Origin: Chiayiivirga sp.
GTDB lineage: Bacteria > Pseudomonadota > Gammaproteobacteria > Xanthomonadales > Xanthomonadaceae
Length of the DNA: 64,000 bases
Assembly (NCBI GenBank): GCA_022647565.1
Contig: JALCLA010000003.1
Coordinates: 434,001-498,000 of the forward strand
Direction of reading: 5' to 3'
Part shown: positions 32,586-40,821 of the stretch, piece after piece
How the letters are laid out: each line of letters begins with the position of its first letter
Position numbering within the stretch: position 1 is the first letter of the stretch
The notes under the pieces: generated by a model
Told to the model about the DNA's origin: nothing
Databases searched by the model: none
What the model saw: only the letters and a program-made list of their open reading frames with translations
Position numbers and translations under genes: made by a program

Positions 32586-33347
32586 GTGCTGATCGACAGC
32601 CACTGTCACCTCGACGCGGCCGAGTTCGACCCCGATCGCGCCGCGGTGCTGCGTCGTGCGCGCGCTGCCGGGGTCAGCTTGCAGGTGGTGCCGGCGGTGG
32701 CTGCCGATGGCTGGCAAGCACTGCGCGACCTCTGCGCCGGAGAAAGCGGCCTGCACCCGGCCTATGGCCTGCACCCGATGTTCCTCGACCGGCATCGCCC
32801 CCGGCATCTGGACGAACTCGCGCAGTGGATCGAGCGCGAACGCCCCTGCGCCGTGGGTGAATGCGGCCTGGACCACTTCGTCGACGGCCTCGACCCGGTG
32901 CAGCAGCGGCACTACTTCCGCGCCCAGCTCGACCTGGCGCGGGCCTTCGACCTGCCCGTCATCCTGCACGCGCGTCGTGCGCTCGACGAGGTGATCGACG
33001 CATTGCGTCGGGTCGGCGGCTTGCGCGGCGTGGTGCACAGCTTCTCCGGAAGCGAGGAGCAGGCACGGCAGCTGTTCGCACTCGGCTTTCACCTCGGCAT
33101 CGGCGGGCCCGTCACCTATGACCGCGCGCGCCGCCTGCGCGGCATCGTCGCCCGCATGCCGATCGAGTACCTGCTTCTGGAAACCGACGCGCCGGACCAG
33201 CCACTCGCCACGCATCGTGGCGTCCGCAACGAGCCGGCGCGCCTGCCGGAAGTGGCGGTTGCGGTCGCAAGCCTGCGGGGTCAGTCGCTCGAAGCGCTGG
33301 CCGAAGCTACGACGGCGAACGCACGCCGTCTTTTTGGCCTGGGCTGA
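32586..33347 (+). CDS. TatD-family metal-dependent hydrolase (DNase-like)
   Basis: 253 residues with a GTG start. Metal-binding motifs in order: 'IDSHCHLD' at the N-terminus, Glu in 'AVGECGLDHF', His in 'VILHARRALDE', His in 'GVVHSFSGSEE' and the final Asp in 'LLLETDAPDQPL'. This is the amidohydrolase-like TatD barrel; characterised members are 3'-5' exonucleases or D-aminoacyl-tRNA-linked nucleases. The absence of a long C-terminal extension and the sequence style suggest the YjjV subgroup. Its 3' end overlaps the convergent tcdA gene by 41 bases. Confidence 0.92.
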   Translation: MLIDSHCHLDAAEFDPDRAAVLRRARAAGVSLQVVPAVAADGWQALRDLCAGESGLHPAYGLHPMFLDRHRPRHLDELAQWIERERPCAVGECGLDHFVDGLDPVQQRHYFRAQLDLARAFDLPVILHARRALDEVIDALRRVGGLRGVVHSFSGSEEQARQLFALGFHLGIGGPVTYDRARRLRGIVARMPIEYLLLETDAPDQPLATHRGVRNEPARLPEVAVAVASLRGQSLEALAEATTANARRLFGLG

Positions 33348-34131
33348 CGAGCAACCGGGGCAGGATGCGCGATACCGCTGCGAAGGCGAACGCCGCGGTG
33401 ACGTGGGTTGCCGCGCCGAGGCCCGCGCCGCAATCGAGCTTGAAGGCCGCATCCGGCCCCAGCGCAGGTCGCGTGCCGCACACCGTTCCGTCGTGCTGCG
33501 GGTACTGCACGTTTTCGAGCGAGTACACCGCCTGCACCCCGAAGTAGCGCTTCGGCGTCCGCGGGAAATTGAACTCGGCGCGCAGCTTCTTGCGTACCAG
33601 GGCAAGCAGCGCGTCGTGTTCGGTACGGCTCAGGTCGCGCACCTGGATCCGGGTCGGATCGGTGCGGCCGCCCGCCGACCCCGACACGATCAGCGGGATC
33701 TTGCGCCGACGGCAGTAGGCGATGGTCTCGACCTTCACCCGGAAACTGTCGCAGGCATCCAGCACCACGTCGTAGTCACGCGACAGCAAGTCGGGAAGAT
33801 TCGCCGGCGTCAGGAAGCGGGCGATCGGATCCACCTCGATCGAAGGTGAAATGGCACGGGCCCGTTCCGCCAGTACGTCGACCTTGTTGCGCCCGTACTG
33901 GCCTTCGAGCGCGTGCAACTGGCGGTTGGTGTTGCTCAGGCAGATGTCGTCGGCATCGATCAGGGTGAGCTTGCCGACCCCGCTGCGTGCCAGCGCCTCC
34001 ACTGCCCACGAGCCCACCCCGCCGACGCCCACGATGCCGACATGCCTGCGCGCAAGGCATTCGATTGCACCCTGCCCGTAGAGGCGGTCGATCCCGGAGA
34101 AGCGTTGGCTGGGTGACTCATGCGGGTTCAT
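33307..34131 (-). CDS. tcdA: tRNA threonylcarbamoyladenosine dehydratase
   Basis: 274 residues from the ATG at 34131. E1-like ATP-dependent enzyme (formerly CsdL/YgdL) that cyclises t6A37 of tRNA to ct6A. Seen: 'QRFSGIDRLYGQGAIECL' at the N-terminus, nucleotide-binding 'GVGGVGSWAVEALARSGVG', 'DADDICLSNTNRQ' with the conserved Asn-Arg, 'DACDSFRVK' and a C-terminal hydrophobic 'VTAAFAFAAVSRIL' membrane-anchor helix typical of TcdA. It overlaps tatD tail to tail. Confidence 0.94.
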   Translation of the reverse strand: MNPHESPSQRFSGIDRLYGQGAIECLARRHVGIVGVGGVGSWAVEALARSGVGKLTLIDADDICLSNTNRQLHALEGQYGRNKVDVLAERARAISPSIEVDPIARFLTPANLPDLLSRDYDVVLDACDSFRVKVETIAYCRRRKIPLIVSGSAGGRTDPTRIQVRDLSRTEHDALLALVRKKLRAEFNFPRTPKRYFGVQAVYSLENVQYPQHDGTVCGTRPALGPDAAFKLDCGAGLGAATHVTAAFAFAAVSRILPRLLVSPGQKDGVRSPS

Positions 34132-34223
34132 GGCGCCGCGAAGGATACGGTATCCGCAACGGACGCTGGCTCGCGCCCGGCGCAGACGCCACAATGCGAG
34201 CCCCCCACCCTTGGATCGAAGTC

Positions 34224-34622
34224 ATGCGCATGGTCGTGATGTTGCTGCTGGGCTTGTTCGTCGGCGCGCTCGGCGCGGTCACCGCGATCAGCGCGATGCG
34301 CCAGGAAACACCCCTGTCGAAGGCGACGATGACGGTCGCCGGGCATCACGCCGGCGCCCTGGGCGACATGATCAAGAGTGGCAAGTGCGACGCGGTGGCG
34401 GCCGAGGCGCACCTGCGCAGCATGCGCAGCGTGGCGCAGGACTTCGACGCGGCCTTCCTGCCCACGGGCGGCGACGACACCCAGTTCCGCAAGTACGGCA
34501 CCGACCTCCTGGGCGCGCTCGATGCCGCCCTGGCATCGGCACCTCCGACGTGCGAGGCCCTGGGACAAGCCATGAAGCCGGTTGGTGCGGCCTGCAAGGC
34601 CTGCCATGAGGATTTCCGCTGA
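34224..34622 (+). CDS. Cytochrome c'-like exported heme protein
   Basis: 132 residues from the ATG at 34224 (an ATG at 34194 would add 10 residues). N-terminal hydrophobic helix 'MVVMLLLGLFVGALGAVTAI' acts as signal or anchor. The rest is four helices with the heme motif C-x-x-C-H only 8 residues from the end ('CKACHEDFR'), the arrangement of cytochrome c' four-helix bundles. Such proteins bind heme covalently in the periplasm and often bind NO. A methionine or phenylalanine axial position cannot be fixed by eye. Stands alone between tcdA (divergent) and csp (convergent). Confidence 0.85.
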   Translation: MRMVVMLLLGLFVGALGAVTAISAMRQETPLSKATMTVAGHHAGALGDMIKSGKCDAVAAEAHLRSMRSVAQDFDAAFLPTGGDDTQFRKYGTDLLGALDAALASAPPTCEALGQAMKPVGAACKACHEDFR

Positions 34623-34660
34623 GAGTCACCGCGCCGATCGCGGCCGCGCCGCTGCCCTGA

Positions 34661-34694
34661 AAATGCATCGGCCGCCTCACGGCGGCCGATGCAG
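34661..34694 (-). terminator. Rho-independent terminator of the cold-shock gene
   Basis: A 13-bp perfect stem, TGCATCGGCCGCC (34665-34677) with GGCGGCCGATGCA (34682-34694), loop TCAC. Read on the minus strand it is followed by TTTT (34664-34661), so it ends csp, whose stop is 24 bases upstream. It could also stop plus-strand reading from the cytochrome gene, though no T run follows there. Confidence 0.9.
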
Positions 34695-34717
34695 GGTCTT
34701 GCGCGTCCTTCGACAGC

Positions 34718-34927
34718 CTAGGCCGTGGTGACGTCTTCGGCCTGCAGGCCCTTCTGGCCCTGCACCACCTTGAAGCTCACCTTCTGCCCTTCCGCCAGCG
34801 AGCGGTGGCCGGTGCCATTGATGGCGCGAAAGTGCACGAACACATCCGGGCCGTTGTCCCGGCTGATGAAGCCGAAGCCTTTGCTGTCGTTGAACCACTT
34901 GACGGTGCCGATCTGACGATCCGACAT
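34718..34927 (-). CDS. Cold-shock protein, CspA family
   Basis: 69 residues, a single OB-fold nucleic-acid-binding domain. RNP1 'KGFGFI' and RNP2 'VFVHF' are intact, as are 'VKWFNDSK' and 'GQKVSFKV'. GGAG lies 8-10 bases before the ATG. There is a long gene-free stretch of ~214 bases upstream (34928-35141) that could hold its promoter and a structured 5' leader, as cold-shock genes often have, but I could not find a convincing promoter there. Acts as an RNA chaperone in the cytoplasm. Confidence 0.96.
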   Translation of the reverse strand: MSDRQIGTVKWFNDSKGFGFISRDNGPDVFVHFRAINGTGHRSLAEGQKVSFKVVQGQKGLQAEDVTTA

Positions 34928-35141
34928 GTTTTCTCGCTCCGCAACGATGGAATTCCCGGTACCGACACCGGACTTACTGGCAGCAGGGAATGAAACGTTG
35001 AAGCGATGACGCGAGATCGGTGATCGACGCAGTCAAGCCACGATTCACGGTGACCAGGCTAGCTCAGCGGGCCCGAGTGTAGCCGACGAAAAAGCGCGCT
35101 GCCTAGGGGGTCGCGCGCGCCATCGGAAGCGCGTCAGGTGC

Positions 35142-36017
35142 TCACGCCGCAGGCCTGGTTTTCGCCTGGTTCCACGCCATGAACGCATCCACCACCGCGA
35201 CCGGTTCGCGCAACCAGCCGAAGTGATCCGGGCGTCGCGCGGCGAAGGCCTCGCGGCCGAGATCCCGCACCGTCCACGACGCCTGCGGCGCGAGCTGTCG
35301 CAGGCGATCGATCGCGCGCGGCGGTGCCAATCCATCCTCGCGCATCCGCAACGCCAGCACGCGTCCCGCGTAGGACTTCAACGCAAGATCCAGTTCCGAA
35401 CCGAATGCGCGCATCGCGTAGTCGCCACGGATGGCGGTGCCGGCCCAGTCGCGCATCATCCGCCCTGCTTCGCGGCCGGCAAAACCCAGTCGCGTGCCGG
35501 GAAAGTACCCGGCCAGCCTGGTGATTCCGGGGATGGCACAGGCAAAGGCAAGCACACCCAGCGCGCGCAGGCCGCCGAAGGCGCGCCAGTGTGGCTGCCC
35601 ACTCGCCACCAGCCACACTTCCGGATGGGCTTGGGGCTGGCGCGCGGCATGGATCAGTGCGAACTGGCCGCCGAGGCTGTGGCCGCCCAGGCAGACCGGC
35701 AAGCCGTCGAAAACGTCGCGCACGGCCCGCAGGCCGGTGGGCAGGTCGAGATCGAGCAGTTCGCGATATCCCCAGTCGCAAGCGCGCGAGGCGCGTCGAT
35801 TGCTTTCGCCCAGGCCCCGCCATTCGTGTACTGCCACCGCCACGCCTTGGCGGGCCAGGGCCTCCGCGAACCCAAGGTTCGGTCCGAGTCCGACCCCGAG
35901 CGCAGGCAACCAATACAGGAGCCGGGAAGGCCGCGAGGGATGCACCAATTGCACGCGAGCCCGCGCACCGTCGCTGCCATCTACATGCAGGGTGCGGTGC
36001 TGAATGTCATCCGACAT
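35142..36017 (-). CDS. Alpha/beta hydrolase
   Basis: 291 residues from the ATG at 36017 (MSDDIQ). Alpha/beta-hydrolase core with oxyanion region 'YWLPALGVG', nucleophile elbow 'GGHSLGGQFAL' (Ser ~116), an acid in the 'LALRMREDGLAPP' strand and a C-terminal histidine in 'RRPDHFGWLR'. The 'EWRGLGESNRRASRACDWGY' stretch, with a conserved WGY, matches a group of uncharacterised serine esterases in Proteobacteria. No signal peptide. Substrate unknown. Divergent from the metallo-hydrolase gene that follows. Confidence 0.85.
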   Translation of the reverse strand: MSDDIQHRTLHVDGSDGARARVQLVHPSRPSRLLYWLPALGVGLGPNLGFAEALARQGVAVAVHEWRGLGESNRRASRACDWGYRELLDLDLPTGLRAVRDVFDGLPVCLGGHSLGGQFALIHAARQPQAHPEVWLVASGQPHWRAFGGLRALGVLAFACAIPGITRLAGYFPGTRLGFAGREAGRMMRDWAGTAIRGDYAMRAFGSELDLALKSYAGRVLALRMREDGLAPPRAIDRLRQLAPQASWTVRDLGREAFAARRPDHFGWLREPVAVVDAFMAWNQAKTRPAA

Positions 36018-36145
36018 GCGATACCTGGGGCGAGTGAGGCGGCGCGACCATACCAGACTGCCGTGCCCGGGAAACGCCAGAACTCGCACGGCACCTCGAC
36101 CCTTCGACCACACAAGCTTGCGTCGTCCCGCCTTCGGAGAACCAC

Positions 36146-37030
36146 ATGTCCCGCCTACTGGCCACGCCTGCCTTTGCCATCGCCATGCTCCTCGCCATGT
36201 CGGCCGGGAACGGGTGCGCCGCCACGCCGGCCGCCGATGCCTGGGATGCGCCGCATCCTCCGTTCCACATCGCGGGAAACACTTGGTACGTGGGCACCGG
36301 CGGCGTTAGCGTGATCCTGGTCCGTGGCGAGCAGGGCTCGGTCTTGTTCGATGCGGGCACGGCCAGCGCCTTGCCCGTGGTGTTGGCGAATCTCGACACA
36401 CTCGGCGTGACGCGGGATGAGATCGACCTGATCCTCACCAGCCATGTCCACGAAGACCACGTCGGAGCCCTGGCGGAACTCAAGGCTCGCACCGGCGCGC
36501 GGGTGTTGGCGAGTGCCGAGAGCGCGCTGCTGTTGTCAGCGGGCGGTCGCGGTGACCTGCACTATGGCGACGCCTACCCCTATGCGCCGGTCATGGTCGA
36601 CGACACCGTGCTCGACGGCGAAACCATCACCCTGGGCAAGCTCGCTTTCACCGCGCACCTGACGCCCGGCCACACTCCGGGCAGCATGAGTTGGACCTGG
36701 ACCGAGGACACCGGAGATGCACCACGGCAACTGGTCTACGCCGACAGCCTGAGCGCGCCCGGCTATCGTCTGCTGGATCATCCGCATCGCCCCGGGCTCG
36801 TCGGCGAGTTCCGCCGGAGTTTCGCCCTGATCCGCGGGCTGCCCTGCGACATCTTGTTGACGCCGCATCCGCAGGCGTCCCGGATGTTCGAGCGGTTTGC
36901 CTCGACGGAGCTGCGCGACGACAGCCGCGACGCGCCGATCGACACCTCGGCCTGCCGACACTACGCCGACCGCGCCGAAGCCGCCCTCGACAAGCAGATT
37001 GCCTCGCCCGAACGCCACGACCCGGATTGA
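36146..37030 (+). CDS. Exported metallo-beta-lactamase-fold hydrolase, subclass B3-like
   Basis: 294 residues with a hydrophobic signal ('LATPAFAIAMLLAMSAG') ending near a Cys that could be lipidated, though the box is poor. Zinc motif H-x-H-x-D-H in 'SHVHEDHVGAL', the third histidine in 'TPGHTPGSMSW', and a C-terminal histidine in 'LLTPHPQAS': the layout of B3 enzymes (H116-H118-D120-H121-H196-H263). The 'GGVSVILVRGEQGSVLFDAG' lead-in also fits. B3 homologues without proven lactamase activity are common in soil and water Proteobacteria, so antibiotic hydrolysis is only possible, not shown. Followed after 82 bases by a Rieske oxygenase gene. Confidence 0.83.
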   Translation: MSRLLATPAFAIAMLLAMSAGNGCAATPAADAWDAPHPPFHIAGNTWYVGTGGVSVILVRGEQGSVLFDAGTASALPVVLANLDTLGVTRDEIDLILTSHVHEDHVGALAELKARTGARVLASAESALLLSAGGRGDLHYGDAYPYAPVMVDDTVLDGETITLGKLAFTAHLTPGHTPGSMSWTWTEDTGDAPRQLVYADSLSAPGYRLLDHPHRPGLVGEFRRSFALIRGLPCDILLTPHPQASRMFERFASTELRDDSRDAPIDTSACRHYADRAEAALDKQIASPERHDPD

Positions 37031-37112
37031 AAGCAACCCGCGGCGCGGCGACGTCGCACCGAAAGCGCGGGCTGCGGGATACTTCACCTCGCCTTCCCTG
37101 CCGCCACTCGAC

Positions 37113-38186
37113 ATGAGTTTCCAGCCCAACCCCACCGAGCTTGCGCCGCAAGCGCTTTCGCACGCACGCGCGCTTCCCGCCGCGTTCTATGTCGAACCCG
37201 GCGCCCTGGCATTCGAACAACGGGCGATCTTCGCGCGCCACTGGCAGTTGCTGGCGCATCTGTCGCAGCTTTCGGGCGCGGGCGACCACGTCGTGGGAGA
37301 GATTGCCGGAGTTCCGATCTTGCTGGTACGCGGCGAGGATGGCGTGCTGCGCGGCCTGCACAATGTCTGCCGCCATCGCGCCGGACCGCTGGCGCTGTGT
37401 GATGGGCGCAGCGCCAGGGCGCTGCGTTGCCGTTACCACGGCTGGACCTACACGCTCGATGGTCGCCTGCGCAGCGCCACCGAAATGCAGGACACCGAGG
37501 ATTTCGATCCGCAAGCGATCCGACTGCCGCAGATCCGGGTCGAAGTCTGGCGCGGCCTCGTGTTCGCCGCGCTCGATCCCGCGCATGAGTTGCCGGAGTT
37601 GATGCTCGGCATGGATGCGCGCCTCGGGGAACGCGCCTTCTCCCACTTCTCGTTCGAGCGGCGCGACAGCTTCGAGGTGGCCTGCAACTGGAAGGTCTAC
37701 GTCGACAACTACCTTGAGGGCTACCACGTCCCGCACATCCACCCGGCGCTGAACCAGCTGCTCGACTATCGCAGCTACGTCACGGAAACCTCGCACTGGC
37801 ACTCGCTCCAGTTCAGCCCGCTGGAAAGCGACGCTTCCCTCTACGGCCAAGGTGATGCGCTGTACTACTTCCTCTGGCCCAACGTCATGTTGAACCTGCT
37901 GCCCGATCGACTCCAGACCAATCGTGTGATCCCCCTGGGCCCGGATCGCTGCCGGGTCGAATTCGATTACCTGTATCCTCGCGACGATTCGGCCGCGGCG
38001 ACGCAGCGGCGCGAGCGGGATCGCCACTTCAGCGCCGAGGTGCAGCACGAGGACGGCGACATCTGTGCCGCGGTGCAACGCGGGCTGGCCTCGGGTGTCT
38101 ATGCCCCCGGACGACTCAACCCGAGGCGTGAGAACGCGCTGCATCACTTCCACGAACTGGTCCGGCGCGCCTGGCGCGAGGCGTGA
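37113..38186 (+). CDS. Rieske non-heme iron oxygenase, alpha-subunit type
   Basis: 357 residues from the ATG at 37113. Rieske [2Fe-2S] ligands C86-x-H88 ('NVCRHRAG') and C106-x2-H109 ('LRCRYHGWTY'); mononuclear iron site in 'DNYLEGYHVPHIHP' (the D/N-x-x-E-x-x-H-x-x-x-x-H pattern), so both centres are complete. Such enzymes use a separate reductase to hydroxylate aromatic or quaternary-amine compounds. The overall sequence resembles the single-component group near choline/carnitine/ glycine-betaine monooxygenases rather than two-subunit ring dioxygenases, and no beta subunit is present. Substrate unknown. Confidence 0.88.
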   Translation: MSFQPNPTELAPQALSHARALPAAFYVEPGALAFEQRAIFARHWQLLAHLSQLSGAGDHVVGEIAGVPILLVRGEDGVLRGLHNVCRHRAGPLALCDGRSARALRCRYHGWTYTLDGRLRSATEMQDTEDFDPQAIRLPQIRVEVWRGLVFAALDPAHELPELMLGMDARLGERAFSHFSFERRDSFEVACNWKVYVDNYLEGYHVPHIHPALNQLLDYRSYVTETSHWHSLQFSPLESDASLYGQGDALYYFLWPNVMLNLLPDRLQTNRVIPLGPDRCRVEFDYLYPRDDSAAATQRRERDRHFSAEVQHEDGDICAAVQRGLASGVYAPGRLNPRRENALHHFHELVRRAWREA

Positions 38187-38292
38187 CGCACGCCGGCTCC
38201 TCCATGGCAGCCGAGCCGTCGGTCGCGCGCGCCGGAGCGAAGCACCGGCCAGGCAGCCGCAGGCATACTGGCGGCGACAGGGGGAGTGCGCG

Positions 38293-39453
38293 ATGAATGC
38301 GGACCGGGTACGAATCCAGGGCGTGGACCTGCTGCGTGGCCTGGTCATGATGATCATGGCCATCGACCACACCCGCGATTTCTGGTCGCCGACGGGGTTC
38401 GCGCCCGAAGACTTGTCGCAAGCAAGCCCGGCGCTATTCCTGACCCGCTGGATCACGCATTTCTGCGCACCGACGTTTGTGTTCCTCTCCGGCGTCAGCG
38501 CTTGGCTGAATCGCCAAAACAGCGCGATGGACCAGGGCGAATTCGGGCGTTTTCTCGCCACCCGCGGCCTGTTGCTGATCGTGCTGGAGCTGGCCATCGT
38601 CAATCCGAGCTGGGATGCGGCGCCGTTCTCGTTCTTCTTCCTGCAAGTGATCTGGGCCATCGGTTGGTCGATGCTGGCCTTGGCTGTGCTGGTGCAGGGG
38701 CCGCGCTGGTTGCCGCTCGTGGTGGGGGTAGTCATCGTGCTCGGCCACAACCTGCTCGATCCGCTCACGCCGCGACAATTCGGGGCCGCAGCACCGCTCT
38801 GGACGATCCTGCACGAAGGCGGATTCCTGTCGCAGACGGTGGCCGGCGGCGTGCTGGTGGTCTATCCGATCCTGCCCTGGATCGGCGTGATGGCGCTGGG
38901 CTTCGGCGTCGCGCCCTGGCTGGTGGGCGATCAGCGCAACGAGCGCCGCATCGTGCTGGCCGGGGTCGCAATGATCGCGGCCTTCGTGTTGCTGCGCCTG
39001 ACCAATCTGTACGGCAATCCCGTGCCGTGGGAAGCGGACGGCCGCGGTGCGCTGTGGTCGACCCTGGCCGCGCTCAACGTGCAGAAATATCCGCCGTCGC
39101 TGCTGTTCCTGCTGATGACGCTGGGCCCGGCACTGATCCTGTTCGTCGTGTTCGAGCATCTGCGCGGTGCCTGGCTCAAGCCGGTGACGGTGTTCGGGCG
39201 CGTACCGCTGTTCTACTACCTGATCCACACGCCGCTGATCGTGCTGTCGGCCGCGATCTGGGCCCAGCTCAGTTTCGGGCAGATCGTGAACGGCTTCGCC
39301 GGTCCCAGCGGCCTTCCCGCGGGCTATGCGCCCAACCTGCCGCGTGTCTACCTGGTCTGGGCGGTGCTGTTGCTCGTGCTCTACCCGCTGTGCGCCTGGT
39401 ACGACCGCTACAAGCGCGCGCATCCGCAGAAGCGCTGGTTGCGCTATCTCTGA
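38293..39453 (+). CDS. Polytopic membrane protein, DUF1624 / heparan-alpha-glucosaminide acetyltransferase-like
   Basis: 386 residues from the ATG at 38293, preceded by GGGGGAG. Opens with 'RIQGVDLLRGLVMMIMAIDHTRDFW', the signature of the DUF1624/HGSNAT group (R-x-x-x-x-D-x-x-R-G and the catalytic-type His-Thr). About ten hydrophobic helices follow, with 'FGRVPLFYYLIHTPLIV' near the end, again family-typical. Probably an inner-membrane acyltransferase; neither the acyl donor nor the acceptor can be told. Confidence 0.85.
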   Translation: MNADRVRIQGVDLLRGLVMMIMAIDHTRDFWSPTGFAPEDLSQASPALFLTRWITHFCAPTFVFLSGVSAWLNRQNSAMDQGEFGRFLATRGLLLIVLELAIVNPSWDAAPFSFFFLQVIWAIGWSMLALAVLVQGPRWLPLVVGVVIVLGHNLLDPLTPRQFGAAAPLWTILHEGGFLSQTVAGGVLVVYPILPWIGVMALGFGVAPWLVGDQRNERRIVLAGVAMIAAFVLLRLTNLYGNPVPWEADGRGALWSTLAALNVQKYPPSLLFLLMTLGPALILFVVFEHLRGAWLKPVTVFGRVPLFYYLIHTPLIVLSAAIWAQLSFGQIVNGFAGPSGLPAGYAPNLPRVYLVWAVLLLVLYPLCAWYDRYKRAHPQKRWLRYL

Positions 39454-39517
39454 CGCGGGCTTGAACCGATCGAGGCACGGCCTGTCACGCGGCGCACCGG
39501 TTTCCGTCTAGCCGCGC

Positions 39518-40003
39518 ATGGATACGACCACCGTGCTCTATTCCGTGTCGGCGCTGCTGATGCTTGTCGGTTTGGCCGGCACCGTGCTGCCTGCCCTGCC
39601 CGGCATGCCGATCCTGTTCGGCGGCATGCTGCTTGCCGCATGGGCGGGTGACTTCGAACACGTCGGCGGCTGGACCCTGGCCCTGCTCGGCGGTTTGTGT
39701 GCGCTCGCCATCGCGCTGGATTTCATCGCAGGACTGCTCGGCGCCAAGCGCGTCGGTGCCAGTGGCCTGGCCTTGTTCGGTGCCGCGCTCGGCGTCCTGG
39801 TCGGGCTGTTCTTCGGGCTGGTCGGCCTCGTACTCGGACCCTTCGTGGGCGCAATGCTGGGCGAACTGGCTGCCGGCCGGCAGGCTGCGGACGCGGCCAA
39901 GGTCGGGCTCGGCACCTGGATCGGAATGGCCCTCGGGGCGGTCGCGAAGGTCGGGATCGGCTTCGTGATGCTGGGCCTGTTCGGGTTCGCGCTGCTGGTG
40001 TAG
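39518..40003 (+). CDS. DUF456 family membrane protein
   Basis: 161 residues with four to five hydrophobic helices and glycine-rich turns ('GLAGTVLPALPGMPILFGGMLLAAWAG', 'FGAALGVLVGLFFGLVGLVLGPFVGA'), the glycine-zipper-like arrangement of the DUF456 family. Charged loops are short. Function unknown in the family. It converges on the alpha/beta hydrolase gene with an 8-base gap. Confidence 0.85.
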   Translation: MDTTTVLYSVSALLMLVGLAGTVLPALPGMPILFGGMLLAAWAGDFEHVGGWTLALLGGLCALAIALDFIAGLLGAKRVGASGLALFGAALGVLVGLFFGLVGLVLGPFVGAMLGELAAGRQAADAAKVGLGTWIGMALGAVAKVGIGFVMLGLFGFALLV

Positions 40004-40011
40004 GCCCCGGA

Positions 40012-40821
40012 CTATCGCACCATCATCTCGCTGGCCGGCGCGAGCGCAGGATCACGGAAGAATAATTGCCGCCAATGTCCCTCGCGCCGGAAGGGTTGCC
40101 ACTGGCCTTCGGCCTGGGCGAGCCGATCCCCGATCGCCCACAACACCGCAGGATGCGCGCCGAGCCCGAGGTGGCTCGCCGCCACTTCGATGCTTTCGCG
40201 TTGCGGACCGGGTGGTGCGAGGCTGGTGCGCCAGTTCACCACGCCGTCGCTGCGACTGAGGATGGCCGTGAGTGGCACCTGCAGCGGCTTGCCGCCGATG
40301 CGCGCGAGGTGCGGATGGTCGGCCGCGTATCCGCTCACCAGTTCGAACAGGCGCCAGGCATTAGTTGCATGCGCGCCACTGGCCTGCAGCGGCGAACCCA
40401 GGGTGATCACCTGTCGCACCCGCTTCGGCATGCGCGCGGCCAGCGCCCACGCCAGTGCGCCACCGAGTGACCAGCCGATCAAGCTCACCTTGCGCCCGTG
40501 TTCGGCATGCAGCTCGCGCACCTTGTCCACCAGGCCGCGCACGATTTCCCGCCGCGGCCCGAGGTTCAGTCCCTGCTCCCAGGGTTCCGCCACATAGCCT
40601 CGCTGCTGCAGGAACTTGCGCAAAGGCCAGGTGCTCAGGTCACCTGCAGCCAGCCCCGGCAACACCAGGACCGGATGTCCATCGCCGCGCGGCGCCTTCG
40701 ACAACCAGCGCCAGGCCAGAGGCAAGGAACCCCATTCCAGCCAGGCGCGGCCCTCGAGCGCCAGCAGCACCGAGGACGGCGGGTTCAGCGGTTCATTCCT
40801 GTACGAGACGGATCGTGTCAT
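40012..40821 (-). CDS. Alpha/beta hydrolase, coupled to the WS/DGAT gene
   Basis: 269 residues from the ATG at 40821, which overlaps the stop of the acyltransferase gene (ATGA). Core features: 'PVLVLPGLAAGDLSTWPLR' (oxyanion), nucleophile elbow 'IGWSLGGALAW', 'AILSRSDGVVNW' (acid), and 'VAASHLGLGAHP' (His). The S-D-G-V-V-x-W and S-H-x-G-x-G/x-x-P pattern occurs in lipase/esterase proteins linked to neutral-lipid genes. Most likely acts on an acyl ester, perhaps a product of the upstream acyltransferase; this link is inferred from the coupling. Confidence 0.85.
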   Translation of the reverse strand: MTRSVSYRNEPLNPPSSVLLALEGRAWLEWGSLPLAWRWLSKAPRGDGHPVLVLPGLAAGDLSTWPLRKFLQQRGYVAEPWEQGLNLGPRREIVRGLVDKVRELHAEHGRKVSLIGWSLGGALAWALAARMPKRVRQVITLGSPLQASGAHATNAWRLFELVSGYAADHPHLARIGGKPLQVPLTAILSRSDGVVNWRTSLAPPGPQRESIEVAASHLGLGAHPAVLWAIGDRLAQAEGQWQPFRREGHWRQLFFRDPALAPASEMMVR

